DNA of 33,150 nucleotides from a virus, in the IMG/VR virus record IMGVR_UViG_3300030202_001140, positions 1,550-34,699 of that record. One strand, 5' to 3'. Below the pieces are notes generated by a model that was given only the letters and a program-made list of their open reading frames with translations, was not told where the DNA came from and searched no databases. Below are positions 1 to 10,100 of this stretch, piece by piece (the stretch's first letter is position 1; each line of letters starts with the position of its first letter). Position numbers and translations under genes: made by a program.

Positions 1-1
1 A

Positions 2-535
2 GGTGCTGGTATAGTTGCTATGGGTGATGCTACAACTAATATAACAGTGCATCCTAGCTCTGGACTATTAACATTAAACGGTAATGTTGTAGGAACAGCT
101 AACATTAATAGTCAAGCTGTAACTAGAAGTACTCAAGCAGAGTTAAGTTCTGCAGAAGAATACGGTCAAACAGAAGAAACAGTACTTACTGTAGCAATGG
201 CTAATAGTACTAATCCAAGTACTTTTATGGGTAGCTTTGTTGTTTATTTTCAAACAGGATCTCAAGCAGCTCAAGGTAATCCTGCTAATACAACTAATGT
301 TAAAGTAAAACTTAATGGTACTGTTATTGATTCTTTAGATCAAACGCATACTGGAAGTAGTAGTTCACTACAATCATGGGTTTGGAGAGGTAATATATTT
401 GAAGCTAATACATCAACGGGAACTAACACATTTACTATTACAGTAGGAGCCGCTAATAACTTTGGAGGTGGTGGAGATACAACACCTGAAGTTCAAGTAG
501 GAACTAACTTAGTTGTACAGGAGTTTAAACGATGA
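2..535 (+). CDS. C-terminal part of a tail fibre / tail-associated protein (5' truncated)
   Basis: The reading frame is open to the left edge, so the real start lies outside the window; the internal Met at base 20 has no clear ribosome site. The visible 178 residues are rich in Thr, Asn, Gly, Ser and Val with almost no charged clusters, which is typical of beta-structured tail fibre or tail-tip tails, and end in VVQEFKR. The stop overlaps the next start (ATGA at 532-535), so it is translationally coupled to a tail-assembly-chaperone-like gene. That neighbour and the following virion genes support a tail role. No enzymatic motif is visible. An alternative is a head decoration protein, which I consider less likely from position. 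Confidence 0.5.
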   Translation, partial: GAGIVAMGDATTNITVHPSSGLLTLNGNVVGTANINSQAVTRSTQAELSSAEEYGQTEETVLTVAMANSTNPSTFMGSFVVYFQTGSQAAQGNPANTTNVKVKLNGTVIDSLDQTHTGSSSSLQSWVWRGNIFEANTSTGTNTFTITVGAANNFGGGGDTTPEVQVGTNLVVQEFKR

Positions 536-924
536 AGACCTATACAATATATAAAAATAGTGATGGTTCAATTCTTAGATGTATTACAACAATAGCTGAT
601 AACATAGCTGCAAATGTACCGTCAGGATATAGCTATATAGAAGGATCTAGCCATCCAAAGAAACAAGTTGTTACTAGTGGATCTATAGTTAATAAATCTG
701 ATTCTGATATTACTGCTTATGATACTTTACAATCAAGCAATGAAATAAGAGAAGAAAGAGATAAACGTTTAAAGCTATATATAGACACATTGAATCCTAT
801 TAGATGGAACGCTTTGTCTTCTACTAAACAGACAGAGTGGGCAACTTACAGACAAGCATTATTAGATATACCTGATCAAGCAGGATTTCCTAATAGTGTA
901 ACATGGCCTACAAAGCCAACATAA
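532..924 (+). CDS. Tail-assembly-chaperone-like protein
   Basis: 130 residues. The C-terminal third has the layout R-D-K-R-L ... W-A-T-Y-R-Q-A-L-L-D-I-P ... A-G-F-P-N-S-V-T-W-P-T-K-P, which is the pattern I know from phage tail assembly chaperone proteins (Phage_tail_APC-like) that sit next to fibre genes. The N-terminal half looks like a small variable domain that opens with Tyr-Ile-Tyr-Lys strands. The start overlaps the stop of the tail gene by four bases. Proteins of this family act during fibre or tail assembly and may or may not remain in the virion. The family call is from motif memory only; the fine role is inferred. Confidence 0.6.
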   Translation: MKTYTIYKNSDGSILRCITTIADNIAANVPSGYSYIEGSSHPKKQVVTSGSIVNKSDSDITAYDTLQSSNEIREERDKRLKLYIDTLNPIRWNALSSTKQTEWATYRQALLDIPDQAGFPNSVTWPTKPT

Positions 925-934
925 GGAATACATA

Positions 935-1336
935 ATGAGGATGTTAGGACACGAGGAGTTAACCCTTAGATGGGGAGAGATAGCTCCTGAAGTAGAGAAA
1001 TCATTAGTGCATGGACTAGGAGATATAACTTCCTATGACTTGTTCATTGAAAATCTCAAGGGAATCTCACAGTGTTGGGTTCTCGAAGAAGAGGGCAAAC
1101 TAAAAGCAGTTGCTATGACAAGAATACTTACGTACACTAAGTACAAAGAGTTTGTTATAGTTACTACAACTGGTAAGGGTTGGTTCAAGTATGGACCACC
1201 TATACTAGAAAAGTTTGAAGAATTTGCAAAACAGATGGGATGTAAGTATGCATCTGTCTATGGCAGGAAAGGTTGGGCAAGAGCCTTGCCAAAAGAATAT
1301 AAACAACCTTTTACGGTTTTAATGAAGGAGTTATAA
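935..1336 (+). CDS. GNAT-fold-like virion protein, T7 gp13 position
   Basis: 133 residues. The segment CWVLEEEGKLKAVAMTRI, followed by a beta-rich stretch and then LEKFEEFAKQMGCKYASVYG, has the strand-helix order of an acetyltransferase (GNAT) fold, and small GNAT-like proteins at this place in podovirus genomes are usually grouped with T7 gp13. I do not see a convincing acetyl-CoA-binding R/Q-x-x-G-x-G/A loop, so enzymatic activity is doubtful. It lies immediately before the gp14-like gene (one base between stop and next start), which matches the T7 order gp13-gp14-gp15-gp16. Its role is probably in assembly of the internal core or ejection apparatus. Confidence 0.5.
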   Translation: MRMLGHEELTLRWGEIAPEVEKSLVHGLGDITSYDLFIENLKGISQCWVLEEEGKLKAVAMTRILTYTKYKEFVIVTTTGKGWFKYGPPILEKFEEFAKQMGCKYASVYGRKGWARALPKEYKQPFTVLMKEL

Positions 1337-1337
1337 T

Positions 1338-2030
1338 ATGGGTGGAAGTCCAGCGCAAACGGTAGTAAGTAATACAGGTGTTCCTGATTGGTTACGTCCT
1401 CAAGTAGAAGCAGCAACACAAGCCGCAACAAATCTATATGATAAGGGTGCACTTAGTAATGTTGAAGGTTTAACCCAAGCACAACAAGATGCTTATAAAA
1501 GAAAACTAGAATTAGGTCAACGTGGTGGTATGTTAGATCAGCTAGGCGTTGATTCGTATCAAGCAGCTGGTGCATACCGAGACGCAGCTCAAGGTAAGGG
1601 CTTGTTTGGATCTGGTGCATTAGGTGATCAAATTACTGCAATGAAAGATACTATTGGTGATGCACAAATGGCTCAATTAGGCCAACTTCAAGGTGCTGCA
1701 TCAATGGGTGGAAACTTAGGCGGTGCAAGATCACAAGCTATGAATGCTGCGGCTTTATCTAAGACCGCTGGTGATATGGCTTCTGATGAATTAGCTAAGA
1801 GACGAGCAGCTACTTTATCAGGCGCTCAAGGCGTTATCGGATCTGGTAACACTATCGGTAATCAATTTGGACAAGGTATTGCAGCAACAGAGGGTGTTGG
1901 CTCTGCACTACAACAACAGAAACAGAATGAAGCTGATGCAGCTTATCAAGGTATATCAAGATTATTTGGTCTGTATGGAGCTCCTGCTGTAGGATCAAAG
2001 ACAGAAAAAGTCTCGTCAGGAGGTAAGTAA
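1338..2030 (+). CDS. T7 gp14-like internal virion protein
   Basis: 230 residues, very rich in Ala, Gly and Gln, with long predicted helices (for example around GYRDAAQ-type and ELAKRRAATLSGAQ segments) and the typical N-terminus in which a few residues are followed by VPDWLRPQVE. Proteins of this composition and length precede the giant ejection proteins in T7-like phages and are thought to form a channel in the outer membrane during DNA ejection. It begins one base after the gp13-like gene and overlaps the next gene (TAATG at 2028-2032). The assignment rests on composition, length and order, not on a diagnostic motif. Confidence 0.55.
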   Translation: MGGSPAQTVVSNTGVPDWLRPQVEAATQAATNLYDKGALSNVEGLTQAQQDAYKRKLELGQRGGMLDQLGVDSYQAAGAYRDAAQGKGLFGSGALGDQITAMKDTIGDAQMAQLGQLQGAASMGGNLGGARSQAMNAAALSKTAGDMASDELAKRRAATLSGAQGVIGSGNTIGNQFGQGIAATEGVGSALQQQKQNEADAAYQGISRLFGLYGAPAVGSKTEKVSSGGK

Positions 2031-2266
2031 TGGGTCAAGGAACGACTGGCGCAATGCCAACCCCTGCTGTTATGCCGCCTCAACAAATGCAACCTTTTGT
2101 TGGACGAGGTGGTCCTAATGCTTTTGGTTTACAACAAGAACAAGTAAGTATGCAAGGGATGCCTATTCAACAAGCTCCTTTAGCTACTGCTCCTCCTGTA
2201 GATATGCAAGCTAATAATTATACAACAAATATGAATCAACTTAAACCTGCTGGAGGTGCAAAATAA
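2030..2266 (+). CDS. Small Pro/Gln/Met-rich virion-cluster protein
   Basis: 78 residues of low complexity, rich in Pro, Gln, Met and Ala (MPPQQMQPFVGRGGPNAFG and similar stretches). No domain is recognisable. It overlaps both neighbours by one base (TAATG junctions), so it is certainly inside the virion operon and is probably translated by coupling. It may be a short linker or structural component. It could also be the detached N-terminal part of the following Gly-rich protein, since the two have similar composition. Confidence 0.6.
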   Translation: MGQGTTGAMPTPAVMPPQQMQPFVGRGGPNAFGLQQEQVSMQGMPIQQAPLATAPPVDMQANNYTTNMNQLKPAGGAK

Positions 2267-3759
2267 TGGCACAGATATTACAAGGTGCTGGTGGAACTCC
2301 AGTGTTAGATGAAGATATGTTAGAAAAGATGAGAGCTTCAGGTAAAGCTTACGCTGTAGAAGGTGAAGATCCTCGTATAATACAAGCAGGATCTGTTGGC
2401 AATGCAACAATACCAATGGCACAATACGTAACTGGCACAGGTGCGCCTGTTGACTTAGACTATACGTATAATCCATATATACCTGAAGATAAAATTGGCG
2501 ATATTATGGCTAAACAAAAAGAAGAAGCTGAAGGTGATGACAGCTCAAATGGATCAGGTTCTGATGGTCCACCTGAACCAGGAGAACCTGGATACGAAGA
2601 GTACATGATGTATAATGCTGGACCAGATAGTCAAGCATCAGATGGTTTAGGTGGTGTAGGTTACACAGGTCTTGCTGACACAATCGATGGTGGAGGTATG
2701 GGTGCTATTGGTAATACATTTCAAGGCGGTACATACTCAGGTGCTCTTAACGCTCTGGGTGTAACTCCTTACGGTTGGAATCAACCGATGTATGAAGGTG
2801 GCTCTACATTTCAAGATCTTGAAGGTTCTGGTAGTTTATCTGCATTTACTGATGGTGAAGGTAATATATCTATTCCCAACGTAGGACCTGTAGGCGGCGC
2901 AGGAATAGGTGTAGATGTTGGTGGAACTGGTGGTAGCTCAAGTAATAATGCTCCTAGTATAGGTTTTTCACCAGGTCCTGCATTCAACTACGGCGGTAAA
3001 GTTAATAAGTACGGCTACGGTGGACCAGTAGCAGAACAAGAAGATCCATATGCAGTTATGCCAGTGGCTAAGCCTGCACCAATAGCTCCTCTACAAGGCG
3101 CACTCGCAGCTAATCAAGTTAATAGTCAATATCAAAAGCCTTGGTACCAACAGATGGGACAAGATGCAGGAACTTCTGTTATGTCTAACATACTTATGAA
3201 AGGTGCATCTATGTTAATTCCAGGACTTGGTTTAAATAAAGGCGGAGTGGTTTGTCCTTGTGGTACACCTGGATGTCCTGGTTGTGGTAAAGGGTATAAT
3301 GATGGCGGTCCAACTCCTAGTATTTTGCGTAGTGAGTATTTTGGACTAGATTCTGTACCTATTAGATCAGGCTATAGGACTTCTAAGTATATGCCAGCTG
3401 AGCTTCAAGAACCAGTAGGAGATCCTACAAAGCACTTTTCCTCCGACCGTGTTGATAGAGAACATTTCGCTAGAGCTGATGCAAACCCTAGTATGTGGAA
3501 GACTGAGCCTGGTCTTGACCATCGCGGTTCGCAAGGCCCAATTGTAGTAAGGATTCCATCAGGCAACAGGACTTCTAGTAAAATGCCAGCTGAGCTTCAA
3601 TCTCCAGTAGGAGAAGGAGTTCTAAAACAAACTGGTCCGTTAAGTATTAAAAATCAGATCGCTATTAAAGAATCTGAAGCTAAAATTAAAAGAGAAGATA
3701 TGAAAGCTTACGCTGATGTCTATAAGAAAATGAAAGGACCTTTGCAACAAGGAGAGTAG
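2266..3759 (+). CDS. Gly-rich virion structural protein with a cysteine knuckle and an internal duplication
   Basis: 497 residues. The first half is Gly/Asp/Ser-rich low-complexity sequence. From about residue 245 it contains YGGKVNKYGYGGPV and, near residue 325, NKGGVVCPCGTPGCPGCGKG, followed by DGG; GG-K/V-DGG spacers of this kind are common in structural proteins of aquatic phages. The four closely spaced cysteines could bind a metal. Two copies of a 19-residue unit with the core RTSxxMPAELQxPVG lie near residues 367-385 and 431-449. No catalytic motif is seen. The gene ends three bases before the SleB-domain gene, whose N-terminus DTEPAMLTEGEFVS is, in other phages, often fused to this kind of Gly-rich region, so the pair may be a split version of one ancestral protein. 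Confidence 0.6.
   Translation: MAQILQGAGGTPVLDEDMLEKMRASGKAYAVEGEDPRIIQAGSVGNATIPMAQYVTGTGAPVDLDYTYNPYIPEDKIGDIMAKQKEEAEGDDSSNGSGSDGPPEPGEPGYEEYMMYNAGPDSQASDGLGGVGYTGLADTIDGGGMGAIGNTFQGGTYSGALNALGVTPYGWNQPMYEGGSTFQDLEGSGSLSAFTDGEGNISIPNVGPVGGAGIGVDVGGTGGSSSNNAPSIGFSPGPAFNYGGKVNKYGYGGPVAEQEDPYAVMPVAKPAPIAPLQGALAANQVNSQYQKPWYQQMGQDAGTSVMSNILMKGASMLIPGLGLNKGGVVCPCGTPGCPGCGKGYNDGGPTPSILRSEYFGLDSVPIRSGYRTSKYMPAELQEPVGDPTKHFSSDRVDREHFARADANPSMWKTEPGLDHRGSQGPIVVRIPSGNRTSSKMPAELQSPVGEGVLKQTGPLSIKNQIAIKESEAKIKREDMKAYADVYKKMKGPLQQGE
3366..3422 (+). repeat. Intragenic direct repeat, copy 1
   Basis: A 57-base unit, most of which recurs at 3558-3614 with scattered substitutions. Both copies share the core GCCAGCTGAGCTTCAA and end in CCAGTAGGAGA. 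They encode the RTSxxMPAELQxPVG units. Confidence 0.8.
3558..3614 (+). repeat. Intragenic direct repeat, copy 2
   Basis: Second copy of the 57-base unit at 3366-3422, same frame and same spacing to the shared GCCAGCTGAGCTTCAA core. The intervening 135 bases are not repeated, so this is a dispersed duplication within the gene. Confidence 0.8.
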
Positions 3760-3762
3760 CAG

Positions 3763-6700
3763 ATGAAAAGTTTAACAGACCCTACAAATAGGGATACTGA
3801 ACCGGCTATGCTGACTGAAGGCGAATTTGTTTCTACAAAGGAAACTATGGAGATCTATGGTCCGACATTAGTAGCACAAAATAACCATGGGCTTGCTCTT
3901 AGAGCAGCTCGTAATAAAGCTTTCTTAGAAGGCAAACCTATACCTAAGTTGGTACCTCCTCCTGAAATGATGAACTCAGGTGGTATAGTATTATCAGATG
4001 AAGATAAAGATCTATTAATTAGAATGACTGCTGCAGAAGCTAGAGGTGAAGACCCTACATCACAAGCTGGTGTTATGTATGTTGCTTTAAATAGACAAAA
4101 GGCAAATAGAAAAGAGCATGGTGGTAATAAACTACATGATATAATAAAGAAAAAGCATGCGTTTACTTCTACACTAGATCCTACAAATAGCTACTGGTAC
4201 GATAAGAAGAATACTGATATAAAAACGTCTGCAGAATATAAGAAAGCTGCAAGTATTCTCGAAGGTATCTTAAGTGGTGAGATAAAAGATCCTACTAATG
4301 GAGCTGAATTCTTTTTAAATGAAGAGCTTACTAGACAGCAACGTAAAGATGGTAAATTACCTGGGTGGTATGACAATGTGAAAGCTAAGAAGCGTCTCGG
4401 TAAACATACATTTGCTCAGCATCCTGATTATGTAGAAAAGGTAACTAAATCTATTGTACCTCCAGTACGTGGAGCTTCAAATCCTATTCCTATGAACTAT
4501 AAAGAATACTTTGTAGATAGTTTTAAAGACCGTGTTGCTCAAGAGAAAGATGATTTTAAAACGCACTATATAGATAGTTTTAAAGATCGTGTTGCTAAAG
4601 AAAAAGATGAATTTGAAAGGTACTACATAGATAGTTTTAAAGAAGACTTTATACCAGGTTTAAAAGACCGTATTGAAGTAGAAAAAGAAGGCTGGAAAAA
4701 TTACTTTTATCCTACACATATTGCGCCTAAGTTAGAAGCGTTCGGTAAAGGAATGATGTTAAAAGGAGCAGGTATACCAGGATACAATAATGGAGGTATG
4801 CCTATGGAAGATGATGATAATATAATGAACTTCATCATGAACTATCAAGGTAAGTTAGGTGACGTTAATCCTGAAGACGTAGCAGCTGGTATAATATCAG
4901 ATGAGGATCTACTACAGAACTCGTCAGATGCAGGAGCTAATAGCTTTATGGAAGCTAATGATATGCAGTATGGAGATCCGAGACAATCTATACCTATGCC
5001 TGGCGCATTCATGGGGAATATAACAGATGCTCAATCATTACGTGCTGGTGTAGTTAGACCTGACATGATGCCTCCTGGATATGTGCCGACTGCTCCAGAA
5101 GTAATGCCGCGTAGTACATCGCCTCAAGGTGGTGCAGATAGGATTGCTCTTAATAACATAACCTCTAATTTAGATTTACAAGTTCCTCGCAGTGGTGGGC
5201 TGATGAATGCTATTGTACCTCCTGCTTATGCTGGAGAAGATCCTTCTCAAATGTTAAGTCAATACTTAGCTATGAGAAACAATCCTGAGATGTTTAATAG
5301 AATGAACAGTAGCGAGCAGCAGCGTCTTATAACAAGGATAGATGAGCTACAAAGTCAAGTAAACGCTGATAATAAACAACCTTTCTTTGATCTATCCTCA
5401 GCTTACGACGCGGATGGCAACGAGATTATGGAAGATGGTGAAAATGTTCCACCTACTATCAACAAGTTTGCAAGACAGAATATAGAAGCTCAGATTACTT
5501 TAGCAGAGAAATCAAGGCAGGAAGGAGAGAGAATACTTAAACTTGCTTCTTCAGAAAAAGACAGATTAAAGGCTATAGCTATAATTGAAAAAGCTAATTC
5601 TGATATAGAAAGATATAATGCAATACTAAATAAAGATAACGAAAGCTATAAGACAATTGGTAATATAATAGATAAAAATTCTTTACGTAACTCAGAGTTA
5701 GAACTAGCTAAGTTAAGAAAAGAATTAAATAATGCTGGTAATCCATTACATATAGCGCAGTTAAATGAGTTGATACCAGAGTTAGAAACATCAATTGATG
5801 AGCAAAAGAAAGCATTAAATGATGATAAGACTACAGATGATAAAAAGGTAGAAGAAACTACAAAAGTATTAACATCAAAAGTTCCTATCGGTAGAAAACT
5901 AGAAGAAGCTATTAAATCTGGTGCGGTAGAAAAAGCTGGTAGTAAAGTAAAACAAGGTAGTCCTCAGTGGGAAGGCGCAAAGAGCTTCTTAAAAGATATA
6001 TTTGGAGACATCTTTAATAAGAAAGATTTAGTAAGAGCTATAACAATTTACTTAGGCGCTAGGATATTTGGAGCCTCAGGTAATCAAGCAGGTGCTATGG
6101 CGGGTAAGTATTACTTAGGTAAACAAGATCAGCATGAAGCAACTGTTGCAGCCTACATGAAGGCTGGTAAACATAAGCCTTCTTCTATTGCTAAGTACGC
6201 TAAGACTAGGAATTTAAATGATTTAGAACTTATTGGTACATCAGTTACTCCTACTAATACATATGAAACTTTTTACAAACGCCTTCCTGGTGGTAAAGAA
6301 CTTAAAGTAATGGCTAGAAAGTATAAGATAGGTGAGGATGGTTCTGGTTGGAAGATTCAAATAGCTGATCCTGATAATCCAGGAAAACGTATATGGGTAG
6401 CCTTCGATCCTACTCAAGGCTTTACTACTGATGGTAGTAGGTTTAGGTCTGGTGGTGATAAGTATACTAAGGAAGTAGCTAGACTACAAGAGTTAGGTGC
6501 AAAATTAGTTAAGCCAGAGTTATCAGTTGTAGATGACGATGGTGTTGAGAAGAGAATCTTTGAAAACTTTAATGAACAGAAGGCTGGTCTTCAATGGGGA
6601 AATTGGACTATAGATAATGACATTCCTGCAGACACCTCGGCTGACATGCTTAACATGGCTGTTCAGATGATGAAGCAAGAAAAGAAAAAGGATCCAGATA

Positions 6701-7107
6701 AGAAAGCTGGTTATGGTTCTATAAAACCTTACTTAGATCAGACATACGTTACAGTTGTTACTGAAGGTACTGGAGTTAGCGGTGTAGCATTTAAGAACGC
6801 TGAAGGTGACTACATTCCTACGGGTGATTTAAAGATAGCTATTTCTAATGTACGTCAGACAGCTATAAAAGCTAATCCTGATTTAGCAAATTATAATTCA
6901 GTTATGATGGATACAATGATTGTAGCTAACGCTAATAAGAACTATCAAATATATCTAGATAGAATATTATTAAATAAACCAGATGATATGAGTGAATTAG
7001 ATTTTCTTAATAAGAACGATAAGTTTAGAATATCAGCTCAGTCAATGAAACCTCAGACTACTCCTTTATACGAGTTCATGAGAGCAGGTGGTATTAACGC
7101 TACATAG
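3763..7107 (+). CDS. Internal virion protein with SleB-like cell-wall hydrolase domain
   Basis: 1114 residues. Residues about 78-225 match the SleB cell-wall hydrolase pattern: LLIRMTAAEARGE carries the key Glu, followed by QAGVMYVALNRQ, then LHDIIKKKHAFTS, and later NGAEFFLNEEL. Such domains cleave peptidoglycan, and in virions they open the cell wall during DNA entry, the job done in T7 by the transglycosylase domain of gp16. The N-terminus (DTEPAMLTEGEFVSTKE) is a common start in phage structural proteins. Residues about 246-310 hold tandem IDSFKDRVAxEKDxF repeats, then a Gly/Met-rich linker, a long charged coiled-coil region (about 580-710) and a globular C-terminus. The start has a good GGAG site (3750-3754). 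The protein is likely ejected or held in the core. Confidence 0.7.
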   Translation: MKSLTDPTNRDTEPAMLTEGEFVSTKETMEIYGPTLVAQNNHGLALRAARNKAFLEGKPIPKLVPPPEMMNSGGIVLSDEDKDLLIRMTAAEARGEDPTSQAGVMYVALNRQKANRKEHGGNKLHDIIKKKHAFTSTLDPTNSYWYDKKNTDIKTSAEYKKAASILEGILSGEIKDPTNGAEFFLNEELTRQQRKDGKLPGWYDNVKAKKRLGKHTFAQHPDYVEKVTKSIVPPVRGASNPIPMNYKEYFVDSFKDRVAQEKDDFKTHYIDSFKDRVAKEKDEFERYYIDSFKEDFIPGLKDRIEVEKEGWKNYFYPTHIAPKLEAFGKGMMLKGAGIPGYNNGGMPMEDDDNIMNFIMNYQGKLGDVNPEDVAAGIISDEDLLQNSSDAGANSFMEANDMQYGDPRQSIPMPGAFMGNITDAQSLRAGVVRPDMMPPGYVPTAPEVMPRSTSPQGGADRIALNNITSNLDLQVPRSGGLMNAIVPPAYAGEDPSQMLSQYLAMRNNPEMFNRMNSSEQQRLITRIDELQSQVNADNKQPFFDLSSAYDADGNEIMEDGENVPPTINKFARQNIEAQITLAEKSRQEGERILKLASSEKDRLKAIAIIEKANSDIERYNAILNKDNESYKTIGNIIDKNSLRNSELELAKLRKELNNAGNPLHIAQLNELIPELETSIDEQKKALNDDKTTDDKKVEETTKVLTSKVPIGRKLEEAIKSGAVEKAGSKVKQGSPQWEGAKSFLKDIFGDIFNKKDLVRAITIYLGARIFGASGNQAGAMAGKYYLGKQDQHEATVAAYMKAGKHKPSSIAKYAKTRNLNDLELIGTSVTPTNTYETFYKRLPGGKELKVMARKYKIGEDGSGWKIQIADPDNPGKRIWVAFDPTQGFTTDGSRFRSGGDKYTKEVARLQELGAKLVKPELSVVDDDGVEKRIFENFNEQKAGLQWGNWTIDNDIPADTSADMLNMAVQMMKQEKKKDPDKKAGYGSIKPYLDQTYVTVVTEGTGVSGVAFKNAEGDYIPTGDLKIAISNVRQTAIKANPDLANYNSVMMDTMIVANANKNYQIYLDRILLNKPDDMSELDFLNKNDKFRISAQSMKPQTTPLYEFMRAGGINAT
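4497..4690 (+). repeat. Tandem coding repeat (IDSFKDRVAxEKDxF units)
   Basis: Three successive units of about 22 codons, the third degenerate, each with a GATAGTTTTAAAG core (first around 4513, second around 4573, third around 4630). They encode an amphipathic charged helix repeated in phase, immediately after the SleB domain, perhaps a spacer or oligomerisation rod. Confidence 0.75.
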
Positions 7108-7120
7108 AATGGAGTCATAA

Positions 7121-10100
7121 ATGGCAGAAATAGAAGTACAAAACTTCCTACAATCTATAATTGATTACACTCCTAATAAGATTGGAGTTATGGAAGCTGT
7201 TGATGGTGATACCGTTATTCACCCTGACATAGATAAACCTATTAGACTTGAAGGCTATGATACACAAGAAGTACCTAAGTGGATTGAAGGTGAATATAAA
7301 GCTGGTACTGCAGGCGGTGAAACAGAAGCAAATGTATTAACTCGTCTTGCAAATGAGATGGGTTATACTGAACTTAGGTTACGCCGTGATAGTAGCGGTA
7401 GACCGATAATAGATAATACTAAGAATAGATACTTAGGAGATCTATATAACGATCAAGGTCAATCATGGAAACGTAAGTTACTTAGTGAAGGTATACAGAA
7501 TCCTACTAAATATACATCTCAAGAGAACAGAATATTCTTTGAGTTAGAACAACAAAGAAGACAAGAAGAATTTACATCAGGTGTATACGAAGAAGATGAG
7601 TGGTCTCGTGCAAGAGATGAAATACTAACTGCATTAGACAAAGAAGGATATAGGAAAGCAGGTATAAAACTTATAGCTCAAGATGAAAGAGAGCTAAAGT
7701 ATATGCGAGATATGGGTCTAGGTAATTACTTTACTGATGCTGAAGTTGTATCTAGAAGTAGTGATAGAACTCTTCTTAATAAAGCTTTAAATCCTATGAG
7801 TGATACTTGGAGTAAGACTTGGGTTGGTGTAAGAGAAGCATCGTTCGGTGCACTACTAGCTGCCGGTGATTTAACAAATATAGAAGCTATCTCTCATATA
7901 GGTGAGATGGGAGTTGAAAGAGCACGTAGGCAAATTGAACCTTACGCTGATTCTATACAGTCTTATAAAGATGTAGATGGTTTCTACAGTGGTTTAGAAT
8001 ACTTTACTAATATGATAGCTATGTCTGTACCTTACATGGGTATAACAGCAGCTGCTTACTTTGCTGCTCCTGCTACTATGGGAGCATCTCTAGCAGTACC
8101 GTCATCTCTATACGCTGGTCAAACGTATAACGAGATGGACGATAAGAATAAGAACGTTGGTGTTGCAGCTATATCTGGTGTAACACAAATGGCATTAGAT
8201 CTACTAGGTCTTAGGTATATTATGAAGTCACCTATAGCTAGTAAAGATTTATTTCAAAAAGCTTATAAAGAGTTAGTTAATAAAGGTATGAGTGGGGCTC
8301 AAGCTAGACAAGAGATAGGTAGAGCAACAAGACTATCTTTAGCTAAGTTTGCAGGTGATGCAGCGAATGAAGCATCTAAACAGTTAGCTGCTAAACAAGT
8401 GTTCTTAGACTTAATTAAAAGACAAGCTAAAGCAGGTACTGTGGAAAGTGTTACAGAGGGTCTACAAGAAGCTACAGCTTATCTATCAGCGCACCACATG
8501 GACATAGGCCACGGCGTAATAAATATGGAAGAGCTAGTATCTCGTACCACAGAAGGTATGGTTGCAGGCGCAATGTTAGGTGGTGGTATAGCAACTTTAG
8601 GTTCTGTACAAAACTATGCTGGCTGGACTGATGTTAAGTATAGGTTAGCACCTGCTCATGAGAAAGATTTATCTGTTGCTTCTATGCTGTCAGAGTTAGA
8701 AGCGAATTCTAAAGAAGGAATGAAGTCTAACGAAGAGAATGCTGCTGATGCAGCTGTAAGGCATGATAAGTATAAGAGAGGTAAAGGATCTAAGAGTTTA
8801 AATAGTGAACCTGAACATATCATGATTAGATATGATGAAGAAATAGATCGTCGTAAGAAACAAGGTATTGTTGATGAGAGTAAAGAGCGGCTTATGAATC
8901 CTCTAGGGTTATTCCAAGGTTCTGTTCCTAATGCTATAAGCAATGCCGATGCTACAATGTATAGATCATTAAGAAGGTTAAGAGACTTACTTGGTGGTGT
9001 GTTGCAAAGAGTATATGATGGTGAAAACTTCATGTCAACTAAGCATCATCGTGTTGCTATCTATAAGAATATGGTTAAACCAGATAAAATGTTCTTTAAA
9101 GAAATGGGAGAAGCTGGTAGACTTAATATTAAAGCAAGAGAAAGAGCTAGTCATACACTATTAAATTTTGTTAATAAGTATTCTAGAAAGAATAAGTTTG
9201 ATGAAAACCTTGTACCTAAAGACTTACCTAATAGACAGAACTTAGTAGATAACGCTAAGCTTATAGAACTACTCTCTAATAAATTACATAGAGATCAGGT
9301 AAACGCTGGTGCTAAGATGGGATTTATTCCTAACTACTTGTTTAGATTTAAAGGTATAAATAAGCGTAGTGTATATAAAAATAAAGCAGAGTTTCAGAAG
9401 TTACTTCAAGAAGAATATAACTATACTCCTGATAAAGCTAAGAAAAGTACTGATGAGTTAATAGATAACAACGAAGTATATGATTTAGAATCTGCGGAGT
9501 TTAGTGTTACTAACCAAGGTATTATACCTTCTGCTCATAGAAAGAGATCATTAAACCTAGCTGAGAATCCTAAGTTTGCTAAGTTTATGGAGCAAGACCT
9601 ATATAATAATATTAGTCAAGCGTCTAAACAAGCTGCTAGATTTATAGGACATCGTAAGTTTATAGGTGAGAACTCTAAAATTATAAATACTTTACTTCAT
9701 GAAGCTGAATACTTAGATGGTGCTCCTAGAGAGAAAGTAAATAAGATTGCTCGACTAGTTAAAGACGTACTTGATTCAGACTCTGGTAACTATAATAGAC
9801 CTACCACAGAGATGGGTAAGAAACTACAAAGGTTGCAAAGAAACTTCTTAACATTAAGTACATTTGCATCGTTACCTCTAGCTGCAATATCATCTACAGT
9901 TGAGTTAGGTCTTGTAACTAAAGGCTTAACAGCTGAAGAAATATTCAGTACTAAGAAAGGTAAAGATGGTCAACATACTGGATTAAAAGGTATAGGCAGA
10001 GAGCTAGGTAAAGCGATATGGGATGGAACTAAAGAGGTAGCAGACTTAGGTACCCAAAGATCCTCTAACGATATATTCTCTTGGGGCCAGCAAAGACTTA

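Noticed and set aside
8656-9033. Antisense open frames inside the large virion genes (for example 8656-9033, 12574-12846, 13446-13661)
   Set aside because: No ribosome sites, composition mirrors the sense codons, and the sense genes are intact.
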